Of a stretch of 64,000 nucleotides of DNA, positions 7,670 to 17,258 are shown piece after piece. The notes beneath the pieces are model-generated. The model did not search any database. It saw only the letters and a list, made by a program, of their open reading frames with translations, and had not been told where the DNA came from. The stretch lies in assembly GCF_004328625.1 (NCBI RefSeq), contig NZ_CP032229.1, forward strand, positions 682,001 to 746,000, read 5' to 3'. Every line of letters begins with the position of its first letter. The stretch's first letter is position 1. The DNA comes from Streptomyces seoulensis (lineage in GTDB: Bacteria; Actinomycetota; Actinomycetes; Streptomycetales; Streptomycetaceae). The position numbers and the translations under genes are program-made.

Positions 7670-8380
7670 TTGTTCTACCACTTGCTGAAGTACGTGCTGC
7701 TGGGCCCGGTACTCAGACTGGTCTTCCGTCCCCGCATCGAGGGCTTGGACCATGTACCGGAGTCGGGCGCGGCGATCATCGCCGGGAACCATCTCTCATT
7801 CTCCGACCACTTCCTGATGCCCGCCATCCTGAAGCGGCGGATCACCTTCCTCGCCAAGGCGGAGTACTTCACCGGGCCGGGGCTCAAGGGCCGGCTGACG
7901 GCGTTCTTCTTCAGAAGCGCGGGACAGATCCCGGTGGACCGCTCGGGCAAGGAGGCCGGGCAGGCGGCCGTCCGCGAGGGCCTGAAGGTCCTGGGCCGGG
8001 GCGAGCTGCTGGGGATCTACCCGGAGGGCACCCGCTCGCACGACGGGCGGCTGTACAAGGGGAAGGTCGGCGTCGCGGTGATGGCGCTCAAGGCCGGGGT
8101 CCCGGTCGTGCCCTGCGCCATGATCGGCACCTTCGAGGCCCAGCCGCCCGGCCGGAAGATCCCCAAGCTGCGCCCGATCACGATCCGGTTCGGCGAGCCG
8201 CTGGAGTTCTCCCGCTACGCGGGGATGGAGGACGAGAAGGCGGTCCTGCGGGCCGTCACCGACGAGATCATGTACGCCGTGCTGGCACTGTCGGGCCAGG
8301 AGTACGTGGACCGCTACGCCGCTGAGGTGAAGGCGGAGGCGGAGGCGGCGAAGACCCGCCGGTTCGCCCGGCGGCACTGA
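7670..8380 (+). CDS. PlsC-type lysophospholipid / 1-acylglycerol-3-phosphate acyltransferase
   Basis: The product (about 236 residues from TTG 7670) has the acyltransferase HX4D block in NHLSFSDHF, the phosphate-binding EGTRS block and the VPVVPCAMIGTF block. It should transfer an acyl chain to a lysophospholipid or a related alcohol at the inner face of the membrane. TTG 7670 has a well placed GAGGGGGAG, and family members begin at this Leu/Met-F-Y-H; the frame is open 12 codons further to GTG 7634, which has no comparable site. It is divergent from cydA, the 198-base gap holding both promoters. Several paralogs are usual in Streptomyces, so no single pathway can be assigned. Confidence 0.9.
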   Translation: MFYHLLKYVLLGPVLRLVFRPRIEGLDHVPESGAAIIAGNHLSFSDHFLMPAILKRRITFLAKAEYFTGPGLKGRLTAFFFRSAGQIPVDRSGKEAGQAAVREGLKVLGRGELLGIYPEGTRSHDGRLYKGKVGVAVMALKAGVPVVPCAMIGTFEAQPPGRKIPKLRPITIRFGEPLEFSRYAGMEDEKAVLRAVTDEIMYAVLALSGQEYVDRYAAEVKAEAEAAKTRRFARRH

Positions 8381-8421
8381 GCCGCTGGGCCGCTGTGCCC
8401 GCTGGGCCGCGCGGTGACGCC

Positions 8422-8457
8422 GGAAGGGGCGGCCGGAGATCTCCGGCCGCCCCTTCC
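8422..8457. terminator. 36-base perfect palindrome, bidirectional terminator
   Basis: The palindrome starts GGAAGGGGCGGCCGG and is perfectly symmetric around an AGATCT centre with no unpaired loop. It lies between the convergent ends of the acyltransferase gene and the peptidase gene, so it should stop both transcripts. Confidence 0.7.
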
Positions 8458-8473
8458 TCAGCGCTCCCGGCCG

Positions 8474-10069
8474 TTACGGCTTGGGCGTGGCGTGCGGTGC
8501 GCAGCTGACGTCGGAGCTGTCCAGCTCGCCGGTCAGCAGGTACGCGTCGACGCGCTCGTTGACGCACGGGTTGACCAGGCCGGTGACGCCGTGGGAGCCG
8601 GCGCCCTCCTCGGTGATCAGACGCGAGCCCTTGAACCGCTGGTGCAGCGAGACGGCGCCCTCGTAGGGGGTGGCCGCGTCACGGGTGGACTGCACGATCA
8701 GGACCGGCGGCAGACCCTTGTGGGTGCCGACCTCGACCGGGTTCTGCTGCTTGGCGGGCCAGGTGGCACACGGCAGGTTCATCCAGGCGTTGGCCCAGGT
8801 CATGAACGGGTAGTCCTTGTTGAGCCGGGTGTTGTCCCGGTCCCACTTCTGCCAGCTGGTGGGCCACTTGGCGTCGGCGCACTCGACGGCGGTGTAGACC
8901 GCGTTGCCGTTCTCCGCGGAGATGTTGCCCGCGGTGTCCGACAGGTCGGGCGCGGCCGCGTCCACGAGGGCCTGGGTGTCACCGGCGACGTACTTGCTGA
9001 ACGCCGTGGCGACCGGCACCCACGAGGAGTCGTAGTACGGCGCGCTCTGGAAGAAGGAGATCAGCTCGGCCGGGCCGACGACCCCGCCGAGCGGGCTCTT
9101 CGCGGCGGTGGCGCGCAGCTTGAGCCACTGCTCCTGCACGGCGGCGCGAGTGGTGCCGAGGTGGAAGGCGGCGTCGTTGGCGGCGACCCAGTACTGCCAG
9201 TCCTTCCAGCGGCGCTCGAAGGCGATGTCCTGGTTCAGGTTGGCCTGGTACCAGATGTTCTCGCGCGCCGGGTCGACGACGCTGTCCACGATCATCCGGC
9301 GGATGTGGCCCGGGAAGAGCGTGCCGTAGACGGCGCCGAGGTAGGTGCCGTAGGAGACGCCCAGGTAGTTGAGCTTCTTCTCGCCGAGCGCGGCCCGGAT
9401 GACGTCCAGGTCGCGGGCGGTGTTCGGCGTGGTCATGTGCGGCAGCATGGCGCCGCTGTGCTCGGCGCAGCCCTCGGCGTACTCGCGGGCGAGCTTGCGC
9501 TGGGCGCGCTTGTCGGCCTCGTCGCGGGGCACCGGGTCGGCCTTGGGCGCTTTGACGAACTCCTGCGGGTCGACGCAGGAGATGGGGGCCGAGTGGCCGA
9601 CGCCGCGCGGGTCGAAGCCCACGAAGTCGTACGCCTTGGCGGTGTTGGTCCACAGCGCGCTCTTGGTGGTGACCCGGCGCGGGAAGCGCAGGCCGGAGCC
9701 ACCGGGGCCGCCGGGGTTGTAGATGAGGGCGCCCTGGCGCTCCTGCTTGGTGCCGGTGTTGCCGATGCGGTCGACGGCGAGCTTGATCTGCTTGCCGTTC
9801 GGCTTGGCGTAGTCCAGCGGCACGGAGACCCAGCCGCACTGGATGGGCTTCTCCAGCCCCCAGTCGGCGGGGCAGTCCTGCCAGTCGATGCCGGCCTTGG
9901 TGGCGCGGGCCGCGGCCGCGGCGGCGCCGAGGGCCTCGCGGTCCTGGCCCCGGCTGCTGTCGGCGCTGGCCGCGGGCGCGGTCACCGCGCCGGCTATCAG
10001 CGTGGCGGTGACGAGCGCGCCGGCCGAACTGAGCGCCAGCAGACGGCTCTTCGGTTTGTTCTCCCTCAA
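8474..10069 (-). CDS. secreted alpha/beta-hydrolase, tripeptidyl-aminopeptidase-like (Tap/Slp family)
   Basis: A roughly 532-residue exported hydrolase. The N-terminus has a Lys/Arg region, hydrophobic core and A-S-A-type cleavage site, so Sec export is expected. Core motifs are the oxyanion segment NPGGPGGSG, FDPRGVGHS, the nucleophile elbow GVSYGTYLG, and a late acid/His pair in VQSTRDAATPY and GAGSHGVTG; a TAP-like C-terminal domain with paired Cys is present. Streptomyces relatives (Tap, SlpD, SlpE) remove tripeptides or process proteins outside the cell. I chose TTG 10069 because GGGGAGGGG lies just upstream; an in-frame GTG at 10093 has no ribosome site. Specificity cannot be read from sequence. 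Confidence 0.9.
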   Translation of the reverse strand: MRENKPKSRLLALSSAGALVTATLIAGAVTAPAASADSSRGQDREALGAAAAAARATKAGIDWQDCPADWGLEKPIQCGWVSVPLDYAKPNGKQIKLAVDRIGNTGTKQERQGALIYNPGGPGGSGLRFPRRVTTKSALWTNTAKAYDFVGFDPRGVGHSAPISCVDPQEFVKAPKADPVPRDEADKRAQRKLAREYAEGCAEHSGAMLPHMTTPNTARDLDVIRAALGEKKLNYLGVSYGTYLGAVYGTLFPGHIRRMIVDSVVDPARENIWYQANLNQDIAFERRWKDWQYWVAANDAAFHLGTTRAAVQEQWLKLRATAAKSPLGGVVGPAELISFFQSAPYYDSSWVPVATAFSKYVAGDTQALVDAAAPDLSDTAGNISAENGNAVYTAVECADAKWPTSWQKWDRDNTRLNKDYPFMTWANAWMNLPCATWPAKQQNPVEVGTHKGLPPVLIVQSTRDAATPYEGAVSLHQRFKGSRLITEEGAGSHGVTGLVNPCVNERVDAYLLTGELDSSDVSCAPHATPKP

Positions 10070-10166
10070 GGGGTCCCCTCCCCGTGACTTCACTGCGAGT
10101 GGTCAGGCGGGGAATCCTCTCGGCTGTGAGCCGTCTGAGAACAGGGTTGGCCGTCCTTCTTTACCA

Positions 10167-10181
10167 ATCCGATAAACGGAT
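10167..10181. promoter_or_regulatory. AT-rich inverted repeat upstream of the peptidase gene
   Basis: ATCCG-ATAAA-CGGAT is a perfect repeat in the only AT-rich patch between ureD and the secreted peptidase. It lies about 100 bases upstream of the peptidase start and could be part of its promoter or an operator. No named site is recognised. Confidence 0.3.
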
Positions 10182-10183
10182 GG

Positions 10184-10950
10184 TCATTTCCGATCGGCGG
10201 TCAGTAGCGCCAGCGCCTCGTCCAGGCGGCGACGCAGGGCGAGCGCGTCGGGCGCCACGGCACTGACGAGGACCCCGGGCCCGGCGAGCGGCATCAGGGC
10301 GGTGCCCTCTCCCAGCATCCGGGCCTCCGCTGCCCCTTGCTGCAACTCTGGCGCCACGAGGACCAGTTGCCCGACCGCACGATGGCCCCCGAGCACCGCC
10401 GGCCCGTCCCAGCCGCCCGGTGCTCCGGGGCCGCAGCTCAGCTCCTGGTCGAGCAGCGTGGTGCCCGCGAGGCGGACGGTGAGCCTGCTGGTGAGCCGGC
10501 CCGGCTCCTCCCCGGCCCGCCCGAGCACCTGCTCCTCGCGCAGCAACAGCCGCGCGCCGGAGTCGAGTTCGACGCGGGTGGTGACGTGCAGGTCGCTGCC
10601 CCGGGCCGAGATGAGCTGTTCGGGCAGCCAGTGCAGCTCGCCCCCGGCGGCCACGTCGAGCCGTACGTCGTAGCGGGCCTCACCCTTGGCCTGGCCGGGC
10701 AGCGCGAGGGTGGCGGCGGCCGAGCCGAGGTGCAGCCGGGCACCCTCCCCCGCGCTCGCCTCGACGGAGAAGCGGTCGCCGCCGAGCGGGCCGCTCATCG
10801 CGCCGACCAGCAGGACGCGGGCCTCGGTGCCGTGGGCGCGGGTGCGGCGCGGGGCGAGAGGGCCGTCGCCGTCCAGCACCGGGAGGGCGGTGCCGCCCCG
10901 GCCGTCCGCGCGGGCCTCGATCCGGGTGCGGGCGCGGACGCCGGTCGCGG

Positions 10951-10954
<4 letters not shown>
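10184..10954 (-). CDS. ureD: urease accessory protein UreD
   Basis: About 256 residues, the last gene of the urease operon. It has the UreD/UreH beta-helical pattern, with [31 protein letters not shown] and [14 protein letters not shown], and an overall beta-rich composition. UreD docks on the UreABC apoenzyme and, with UreF and UreG, delivers nickel and allows carbamylation of the active-site lysine. The GTG start at 10954 overlaps the ureG stop by 4 bases (GTGA); a GTG three codons further upstream is also open. It is shorter and more diverged than enterobacterial UreD, as usual for Streptomyces. Confidence 0.9.
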
Positions 10955-11628
<674 letters not shown>

Positions 11629-11660
11629 GTGCGACTCCAAGTGCTTCTGGTGCGGGGCCT

Positions 11661-12344
11661 CTAGGAGGCGAAGAGGCGGACCGGCCAGGCCGCGTGGGCC
11701 TGTGCGCCGATCTCCAGCAGGGGTGCGGACGCGGCGGGCAGGGCGTCCACCCCCTCGGTCCGTGCGCGCCGGGCGGCCTCCACGGCGCGGTCCGCCACCC
11801 GGTCCAGCTCGGGTGCCAGCCGGGCGAGGACGCCGGTGGCGTCGAACGGGTCGAGGCTGAGCAGCCGTACGGAGGCGGTCGCGGGGCCGCTCACGCTCTC
11901 GTACAGCGCGCAGTACGCGGCGTCCAGGGGTTCGAGACCGGCCGCTCGGGCGGTGAGGCCCAGGACGACGGGCTGATGGGCACCTTTGGGGAACTCCCGC
12001 GTCAGCGCGTCCAGTTCGGCTGACGGCCAGGTGGCGCGGGCCGCCCGTACCAGCTGGCGGCCCAGCCGCCGGGCGGCGCTGCGCAGGGCGGGTGACGGGG
12101 TGCGGGCGTCGGCGGCCGCGTCCAACTCCCGTGCGGGGATGCCGAGTACGGCCGCGGCCGCGAGGGAGGCGGCGACCAGGCCGGTGGTGTGCAGTCGGCC
12201 CTGGCAGAAGTGCTCCAGGGTCGCGGCGTCGGTGATGCGGCCCGCCTTGACCGCGGCCTCCGCCCCGCCGGAGTGGGCGTGCCCTCCGGCGGGGAAGCGG
12301 CCGTCGGCCAGGACGAGCAGGGCGGCTCGTGACATCAGCGGCAT
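11661..12344 (-). CDS. ureF: urease accessory protein UreF
   Basis: A 227-residue all-helical protein that links UreD and UreG during nickel loading. Recognisable parts are [21 protein letters not shown] near the N-terminus, the [14 protein letters not shown] segment, and the helical C-terminal part. The ATG at 12344 overlaps the ureC stop (TGATG), pointing to translational coupling; ATG 12335 is a second in-frame choice. The gene order C-F-G-D is the usual actinobacterial one, without ureE. Confidence 0.93.
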   Translation of the reverse strand: MPLMSRAALLVLADGRFPAGGHAHSGGAEAAVKAGRITDAATLEHFCQGRLHTTGLVAASLAAAAVLGIPARELDAAADARTPSPALRSAARRLGRQLVRAARATWPSAELDALTREFPKGAHQPVVLGLTARAAGLEPLDAAYCALYESVSGPATASVRLLSLDPFDATGVLARLAPELDRVADRAVEAARRARTEGVDALPAASAPLLEIGAQAHAAWPVRLFAS

Positions 12345-14065
12345 CAGAAGAGGAAGTAGCGCTGGGCCATGGGCAGTTCGGCCGCCGGTACCGCCTCGAC
12401 CAGCTCTCCGTCGATGTGCACGGCGAAGCTGTCCGGGTCGATCCGTACGTCCGGCATGGCGTCGTTCTCGCGCAGGTCGGCCTTGGTGACCGCGCGGGTG
12501 GACTGGATCGCCACGAACTCCTTGCCCAGAGCCAGCCGTTCGGGCAGACCGTCCTCGATCGCCAACGGGGAGACGAAGTTGACCGAGTTGGCGGCCGGGG
12601 CCCGGCCGATCGCGCCGAACATCGGGCGGGGCAGGATCGGTTGCGGGGTGGGGATGGAGGCGTTGGCGTCGCCCATCTGCGCGTAGGCGATCTGGCCGCC
12701 CTTGAGCACGAGCAGCGGCTTGACCCCGAAGAACGCCGGTTCCCACAGCACGAGGTCGGCCAGCTTGCCGGTCTCGACCGAGCCGATCTCGGTGGCGAGG
12801 CCCTGGGCGAGCGCCGGGTTGATCGTGTACTTGGCGACATAGCGCCGTACCCGGTGGTTGTCGGCGCGTCCGTCTCCCGAGAGGGCGCCCCGGCGGCCCT
12901 TCATGACGTGGGCGGTCTGCCAGGTGCGCAGGATGACCTCGCCGACGCGGCCCATGGCCTGGGAGTCGGAGGAGATGATCGAGATCGCGCCGAGGTCGTG
13001 GAGGATGTCCTCCGCACCGATCGTGGACGGCCGGATGCGGGACTCGGCGAAGGCGAGGTCCTCGGGGACGGCCGGGTTGAGGTGGTGGCAGACCATCAGC
13101 ATGTCGAGGTGTTCCTCGGCGGTGTTGACGGTGAACGGCCGGGTCGGATTGGTCGAGCTGGGCAGCACGTTGGGCTGCGAGACCACGGTCATGATGTCCG
13201 GCGCGTGCCCGCCCCCGGCGCCCTCGGTGTGGTACGAGTGGATGCCCCGCCCGGCGATGGCGGCGAGGGTGTCGCCGACGAACCCGGCCTCGTTGAGCGT
13301 GTCGGTGTGGATGGCCACCTGGATGCCGGTGCGGTCGGCGACGGTGAGGGCCGCGTCGATGACGGCCGGGGTGGAGCCCCAGTCCTCGTGCAGCTTCAGC
13401 CCGACGGCGCCGCCCCTGATCTGGGACAGCATCGCCTCCTGCGAGACGGTGTTGCCCTTGCCGAGGAAGCCGACGTTGACCGGGTGCGCCTCCATCGCCT
13501 CCAGCATCCGGGCGAGGTGCCAGGGGCCCGGGGTGACGGTGGTGGCCTTGGAGCCCTCGGCCGGGCCGGTGCCGCCGCCGACCAGGGTGGTGACCCCGGA
13601 GGACAGCGCCTCTTCGGCGATCTGCGGGCAGATGAAGTGCACATGGGCGTCGATGGCGCCGGCCGTGAGGATGCGGCCGTTGCCCGCGATGACCTCGGTC
13701 TCTGGGCCGATGACGAGGTCGGGGTGGACGCCGTCCATGGTGTCGGGGTTGCCGGCCTTGCCGATGCCGGTGATCCGGCCGTCCCGGATGCCGACGTCGG
13801 CCTTGATCACGCCCCAGTGGTCCACGACGACCACCCCGGTGATCACGGTGTCCGGGGTGCCCTCGGCGCGGGTGGCGCGGGACTGGCCCATGGACTCGCG
13901 GATGACCTTGCCGCCGCCGAACACCGCCTCGTCACCGGAGGCACCGGGGCCGCCGGAGCGGTCCTCCTCGATCTCGATGAGCAGATCGGTGTCGGCGAGC
14001 CGGATGCGGTCGCCGGTGGTGGGGCCGAACAGGTCGGCGTAGGCGGCGCGGGAGATCTCAGGCAT
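12344..14065 (-). CDS. ureC: urease alpha subunit (catalytic)
   Basis: A 573-residue amidohydrolase that splits urea into ammonia and carbamate at a dinickel centre. Active-site residues are all visible: the HVHF nickel ligands, the carbamylated Lys in [18 protein letters not shown], the [12 protein letters not shown] loop, the mobile flap Cys-His in MVCHHLN, and the Asp in [10 protein letters not shown]. The start ATG 14065 has a well spaced GGAGGTG and overlaps the end of ureB by 8 bases. The enzyme appears fully functional by motif inspection. No nickel transporter or urea transporter gene is in the window. Confidence 0.98.
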   Translation of the reverse strand: MPEISRAAYADLFGPTTGDRIRLADTDLLIEIEEDRSGGPGASGDEAVFGGGKVIRESMGQSRATRAEGTPDTVITGVVVVDHWGVIKADVGIRDGRITGIGKAGNPDTMDGVHPDLVIGPETEVIAGNGRILTAGAIDAHVHFICPQIAEEALSSGVTTLVGGGTGPAEGSKATTVTPGPWHLARMLEAMEAHPVNVGFLGKGNTVSQEAMLSQIRGGAVGLKLHEDWGSTPAVIDAALTVADRTGIQVAIHTDTLNEAGFVGDTLAAIAGRGIHSYHTEGAGGGHAPDIMTVVSQPNVLPSSTNPTRPFTVNTAEEHLDMLMVCHHLNPAVPEDLAFAESRIRPSTIGAEDILHDLGAISIISSDSQAMGRVGEVILRTWQTAHVMKGRRGALSGDGRADNHRVRRYVAKYTINPALAQGLATEIGSVETGKLADLVLWEPAFFGVKPLLVLKGGQIAYAQMGDANASIPTPQPILPRPMFGAIGRAPAANSVNFVSPLAIEDGLPERLALGKEFVAIQSTRAVTKADLRENDAMPDVRIDPDSFAVHIDGELVEAVPAAELPMAQRYFLF

Positions 14066-14369
14066 CGAGGGCACCTCCGGTCTCGCCGCGCAGTCCGGGC
14101 ACGATCCGGGCGCCGCCGAGGGGGACGAGTTCGACCTCGACGGGGATGCCGGGCTCGAAGCGGACGGCCGTGCCGGCGGCGATGTTCAGCCGCCTGCCGT
14201 GCGCGGCGGAGCGGTCGAAGTCCAGGCCGGGGTTGGCCTCGGCGAAGTGGTAGTGGGAGCCGACCTGGACGGGCCGGTCGGCGGCGTTGAGGACGGTGAG
14301 CCGGATGGCCTCGCGTCCCTGGTTGTAGACGACCGGGCCGTCCGCGAACAGCACCTCTCCGGGAATCAT
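14058..14369 (-). CDS. ureB: urease beta subunit
   Basis: A 103-residue beta-rich subunit with the UreB hallmarks [32 protein letters not shown] and the [16 protein letters not shown] block. It is encoded separately from ureA rather than fused, as in most Gram-positive and actinobacterial ureases. It starts at ATG 14369, 11 bases after ureA, and its end overlaps ureC by 8 bases. It is a structural partner in the (ABC)3 trimer. Confidence 0.97.
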   Translation of the reverse strand: MIPGEVLFADGPVVYNQGREAIRLTVLNAADRPVQVGSHYHFAEANPGLDFDRSAAHGRRLNIAAGTAVRFEPGIPVEVELVPLGGARIVPGLRGETGGALDA

Positions 14370-14380
14370 CGCGGGCCCCC

Positions 14381-14683
14381 TCAGACGATCGGCTCGTGCA
14401 CGGTGACCAGCTTGGTGCCGTCCGGGAAGGTGGCCTCCACCTGGACGTCGTGGATCATCTCGGGGATGCCGTCCATCACGTCGTCGCGGGTCAGCACCTT
14501 GCGGCCGGAGGACATCAGCTCGGCGACGGTCCGGCCGTCGCGGGCGCCCTCCAGGATGTGCGACGTGATGAGCGCGACCGCCTCCGGGTGATTGAGCTTC
14601 ACTCCACGGGCCCGGCGCCGTTCGGCCACGTCGGCCGCCACATGGATCAGCAGTCGCTCTTGCTCGTGCGGGGTCAGTTGCAC
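14381..14683 (-). CDS. ureA: urease gamma subunit
   Basis: A 100-residue subunit that opens the urease operon. It begins [20 protein letters not shown] and carries [20 protein letters not shown] and the VTVHEPIV end, all standard for UreA. I chose GTG 14683, which follows GAGGTGGG; the frame stays open to a GTG four codons upstream. The 160-base gap before it contains an inverted repeat (14794-14811, arms TCGCCG/CGGCGA) that may belong to the promoter or end the preceding transcript. Confidence 0.96.
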   Translation of the reverse strand: MQLTPHEQERLLIHVAADVAERRRARGVKLNHPEAVALITSHILEGARDGRTVAELMSSGRKVLTRDDVMDGIPEMIHDVQVEATFPDGTKLVTVHEPIV

Positions 14684-14845
14684 GTCCCACCTCACAGTCC
14701 TCGCTCCGGACCGTGCGGGGCCCGGTTGCCGCAGCCACGGCTCGGGGCCGGCTCGTCCGCAAAACCCCTGGTGGCGTGGGAGCGAAGGCTAGTTCGCCGG
14801 CGTTTCGGCGACGTTAACCGGCGACCGCCCGGCGCGCCCCGGCCG

Positions 14846-15136
14846 TCAGCCGGTACCGGGCCGCCGGTGCTCGGCGGCGATCCCGAACCACTGCCGCTCC
14901 TGCGGCGGGGAGGCGGAGACCTCGCGGACCCCGGAGACGGAGCTGATCACCTGCTCGTCCCGCTCGGCCTCCTGGGCGTCGAGCGCCTCCAGACGCGCCA
15001 GGTCGGCGGCGGAGACCAGCGCGACGAGCGGCTTGCCGTGCCGGGTCACCACGACCCGCTCATTGCCGTAGACCACCCGGTTGATCAGGTCGGCGAGCTC
15101 AGCCCTGGCTTGCGTCACCGGAATCTCGTAGGCCAT
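14846..15136 (-). CDS. Phd/YefM-type antitoxin without an adjacent toxin gene
   Basis: A 96-residue protein with the Phd/YefM DNA-binding fold: IPVTQARAELADLINRVVYGNERVVVTRHGKPLVALVSAADLARLE. The C-terminal 35 residues are acidic and low in complexity, as expected for the toxin-neutralising tail. In type II toxin-antitoxin systems this protein binds its toxin and represses its own promoter. No toxin of the Doc, YoeB or Fic type lies on either side: the neighbour upstream is a divergent clpP paralog and downstream is ureA. It may be an orphan, or pair with a distant toxin. Confidence 0.88.
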   Translation of the reverse strand: MAYEIPVTQARAELADLINRVVYGNERVVVTRHGKPLVALVSAADLARLEALDAQEAERDEQVISSVSGVREVSASPPQERQWFGIAAEHRRPGTG

Positions 15137-15162
15137 GACCCCATTCTAACGTCACGTACGTC

Positions 15163-15179
15163 CTGTACATTTTTTACAG
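15163..15179. promoter_or_regulatory. AT-rich inverted repeat between the antitoxin and clpP paralog
   Basis: CTGTA-CATTTTT-TACAG is a perfect 5-base inverted repeat in the 86-base divergent gap, next to a second self-complementary stretch, ACGTACGT (15154-15161 region). Antitoxins of the Phd/YefM type bind short palindromes of this kind in their own promoter, so autoregulation is a reasonable guess, with possible effect on the divergent gene. Confidence 0.45.
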
Positions 15180-15222
15180 AAGCGGGGCCGGCCATGGTCC
15201 CGCCGCTCAGGAGGGGTGTGCC

Positions 15223-15849
15223 ATGACCCGACCGAACGCCCGATACGTCCTGCCCGAGTTCACCGAGCGCGACGGAGGCGTCCGCCGCACGCTCGACCCG
15301 TACGCCAAGCTGTTCGAGCACCGGATCGTGCTGCTGGGCACGCCGTTGGACGACACGGCGGCCACGGATGTCATCGCGCAGCTCATGCAGCTCGAACACG
15401 CCGCCCCGGACCGGGACATCACGCTGTACCTGAACTGCCCCGGCGGCGACTTCCACGCCATGACGGCGGTGTACGACACGATGCGCTACGTCGGCTGCGA
15501 CGTGGAGACCTACTGCCTGGGCCAGACCGTCTCGGTGGCCGCCGTGCTGCTCGCGGCCGGGACGCCCGGCAAGCGGTTCGCGCTGCCCGGCTCGCGGGTG
15601 GTGCTGCGCCAGCCGGAGCTGGCCGAGCCGATTCAGGGGCAGCCGAGCGATCTGGCGATCAAGGCGGCGGAGCTGGTCCGGGCGCGGGAGCTGATGGAGG
15701 AGCTGCTCGTCCGGCACACCGGACGGGACGCCGCCACCGTCCACGCCGACCTGGAGCGCGAGCGGGTGCTGGACGCCACCGGCGCCTTGGAGCACGGACT
15801 GGTCGACGGGATCGTGGGCGCCCGTGAGAACGTCCCCGGCGCCCGGTGA
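15223..15849 (+). CDS. ClpP paralog with an altered catalytic triad (ClpP5/ClpR-like)
   Basis: A 208-residue ClpP-fold protein. The fold is well kept: [48 protein letters not shown], and [12 protein letters not shown]. The nucleophile Ser104 is present (GQTVSVA), but the catalytic His, normally in the IHQP motif, is Arg129 here (LRQP), and the catalytic Asp of the ERDRF motif is Glu180 (EREREV-like segment ERERV). Classical Ser-His-Asp proteolysis is therefore unlikely; it may be a structural or regulatory ring subunit as in ClpR. From memory, S. coelicolor has a fifth clpP gene beside the urease operon. The start ATG 15223 is preceded by CAGGAGGGGTG. The next small gene overlaps by 26 bases. 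Confidence 0.9.
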   Translation: MTRPNARYVLPEFTERDGGVRRTLDPYAKLFEHRIVLLGTPLDDTAATDVIAQLMQLEHAAPDRDITLYLNCPGGDFHAMTAVYDTMRYVGCDVETYCLGQTVSVAAVLLAAGTPGKRFALPGSRVVLRQPELAEPIQGQPSDLAIKAAELVRARELMEELLVRHTGRDAATVHADLERERVLDATGALEHGLVDGIVGARENVPGAR

Positions 15850-16165
15850 GCCGGCCGTGCTGCCGGAGGAGCTGCCGCCGCTGCCCGCGCTGACCCGGGC
15901 CGAGGGCGAGCTGATCGACCGTTACCTGGAGGCGGCCGACCTGCTGGGCCGCATCAACCCGGCCCGGCACGGCGACACGTACCGGGCACTCAGGGCCGCG
16001 CAGGCGCTGGCGCGCACGGCGGCCGCGCTCCGCGACGCGCTCGCACTGATGCACGCACGGGGCGAACGGGAGCTGTACGGGGGCACGCTGGCACACGCCC
16101 TGCGGGTGCTGGACGGCGAACGCCGGACCGCGCGCGTCGCGCTCCCGCCCGATGCCGTCGACTGA
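15824..16165 (+). CDS. hypothetical helical protein overlapping the clpP paralog
   Basis: A 113-residue protein read from GTG 15824, overlapping the end of the clpP paralog by 26 bases, so the two are probably co-translated. After a Pro/Glu-rich N-terminus it is predicted almost wholly helical ([55 protein letters not shown]). Acidic and basic residues alternate along the helices. No family is recognised. Overlap with a ClpP paralog suggests a partner, adaptor or assembly factor for that protein, but this is inference from position alone. Confidence 0.7.
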   Translation: MRTSPAPGEPAVLPEELPPLPALTRAEGELIDRYLEAADLLGRINPARHGDTYRALRAAQALARTAAALRDALALMHARGERELYGGTLAHALRVLDGERRTARVALPPDAVD

Positions 16166-16570
16166 GCCGGACACCGCCATGGGCCGGACGGGGCCCGGCG
16201 TGTCGTCCGCCGAGCCGAAACGGGCCGAACGTGCTACCGCCGACCGGTGTATCTCCGGGCCCGTTTCCGGGCCCGCCGAGTTGCGCGCGACGCGCCCGGC
16301 GGGCCACGGCGCGGAGATCGAAGCCCAGGTCCGGGGCTGTGAAGTGGAACTGACGGCGCCTCGGACAGGCCTCTGTCCACCCGAACGGGTGAGTGGTGAG
16401 TAACACCACAAACCCCCGGTTCCATTGGGATTTTCGGACAGGAGTGGGCCAAGATCCCTGTCTGACGACAAGACCCCGCCACAACGGCGGGGCGCATCCG
16501 GGCGGACGCCGAGTCCTGCCGCCGCCTGGATGACCGGTCGACAGAAGTGCATCGGCAGGAGTGGAGGACC
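16166..16570. other. gene-free stretch ahead of the riboswitch
   Basis: About 400 bases with no convincing open frame. It contains several short GC-rich inverted repeats, such as GACCCCGCC / GGCGGGGC around 16480-16496, that could end the clpP-paralog transcript, and presumably the promoter of the riboswitch-controlled gene. No specific promoter could be assigned by eye. Confidence 0.5.
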
Positions 16571-16716
16571 CGAGCAAGACGGGTCGCCGGGACGGATGTC
16601 CGCGAGACGCGGACGATCGTGCCGAGCAGCCCTTGGGGTGAAGCCGTGGTGACACGGCCGGGCAACTTCGCCAGCCCGAATCCGACAGGTCATCCTTCAC
16701 AGGCGGCTGACGAAGG
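16571..16716 (+). promoter_or_regulatory. c-di-AMP riboswitch (ydaO/yuaA type)
   Basis: The leader carries the pieces typical of ydaO riboswitches: a GCCGGGACGG block near 16587, the GGGGTGAAGCCG block near 16636, a GGGCAACTTCGCC segment, the nearly invariant CCGAATCCGACAG near 16675, and a closing CACAGGCGG near 16699. It lies directly upstream of an NlpC/P60 hydrolase gene, the classic setting in Streptomyces, where c-di-AMP binding lowers expression of cell-wall hydrolases such as rpfA. The exact 5' limit is uncertain. Confidence 0.8.
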
Positions 16717-16723
16717 GTTGCGC

Positions 16724-17197
16724 ATGACTGCGCTCAATCGTGTCCCGTCGCTGATGGCCCGCGCCGGTACGGCCTCCGCCCTCACCCTGGCCGCCGTCGG
16801 CGGGTCCATCATGGTGCCGGGGCTGGCCACCGACGCCTCCGCCGCCACCACCGCGTCGAAGGCACTGAAGGTCGCGGCGTCCAAGAAGGGCGCCCCCTAC
16901 CGCTACGGAGCCACCGGGCCGGGCCGGTTCGACTGCTCGGGCCTGACGCTGTACTCGTTCAAGAAGGCCGGCAAGAAGCTGCCACGCACGGCGGCGCAGC
17001 AGTACAACAAGACGCACCACATCTCCTCGGGCCACCGCAAGGCCGGTGACCTGGTCTTCTTCCACTCGGGTTCCAGCGTCTACCACGTCGGCATCTACGC
17101 CGGTAAGGGCAAGATCTGGCACGCGCCGAAGACCGGGGACGTGGTGCGGCTCCAGAAGATCTGGACCAAGAGCGTGTGGTACGGCCGGGTCAACTAG
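16724..17197 (+). CDS. secreted NlpC/P60 cell-wall hydrolase
   Basis: A 157-residue exported protein. The N-terminus (about residues 1-40) is a signal peptide ending near TDASAATTAS. The rest is one NlpC/P60 domain, a Cys-His peptidase that cuts peptide bridges of peptidoglycan: the catalytic Cys is in RFDCSGLTLYSF, the His in VYHVGIYAG, and the third polar residue likely the His of IWHAPKTG. There is no SH3 or LysM wall-binding domain, so it is a minimal enzyme. The start ATG 16724 follows AAGGG and directly trails a c-di-AMP riboswitch, tying wall cleavage to c-di-AMP levels. Confidence 0.93.
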   Translation: MTALNRVPSLMARAGTASALTLAAVGGSIMVPGLATDASAATTASKALKVAASKKGAPYRYGATGPGRFDCSGLTLYSFKKAGKKLPRTAAQQYNKTHHISSGHRKAGDLVFFHSGSSVYHVGIYAGKGKIWHAPKTGDVVRLQKIWTKSVWYGRVN

Positions 17198-17207
17198 CCA
17201 CGGCGGC

Positions 17208-17254
17208 CGGGAACGGTCTTCACGGGCGTGTACGCGCCCCGGGGGCCGTTCCCG
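17208..17254. terminator. hairpin between convergent genes
   Basis: CGGGAACGG at 17208-17216 pairs with CCGTTCCCG at 17246-17254, with an inner GGGCG/CGCCC stem. It sits between the NlpC gene and the convergent ATPase gene. Confidence 0.6.
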
Positions 17255-17258
17255 CCAC

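Noticed and set aside
14684..14845. A ureE gene or nickel transporter in the urease region
   Set aside because: No frame with the His-rich tail of UreE or with transporter helices is present; the gap is promoter or terminator sequence.
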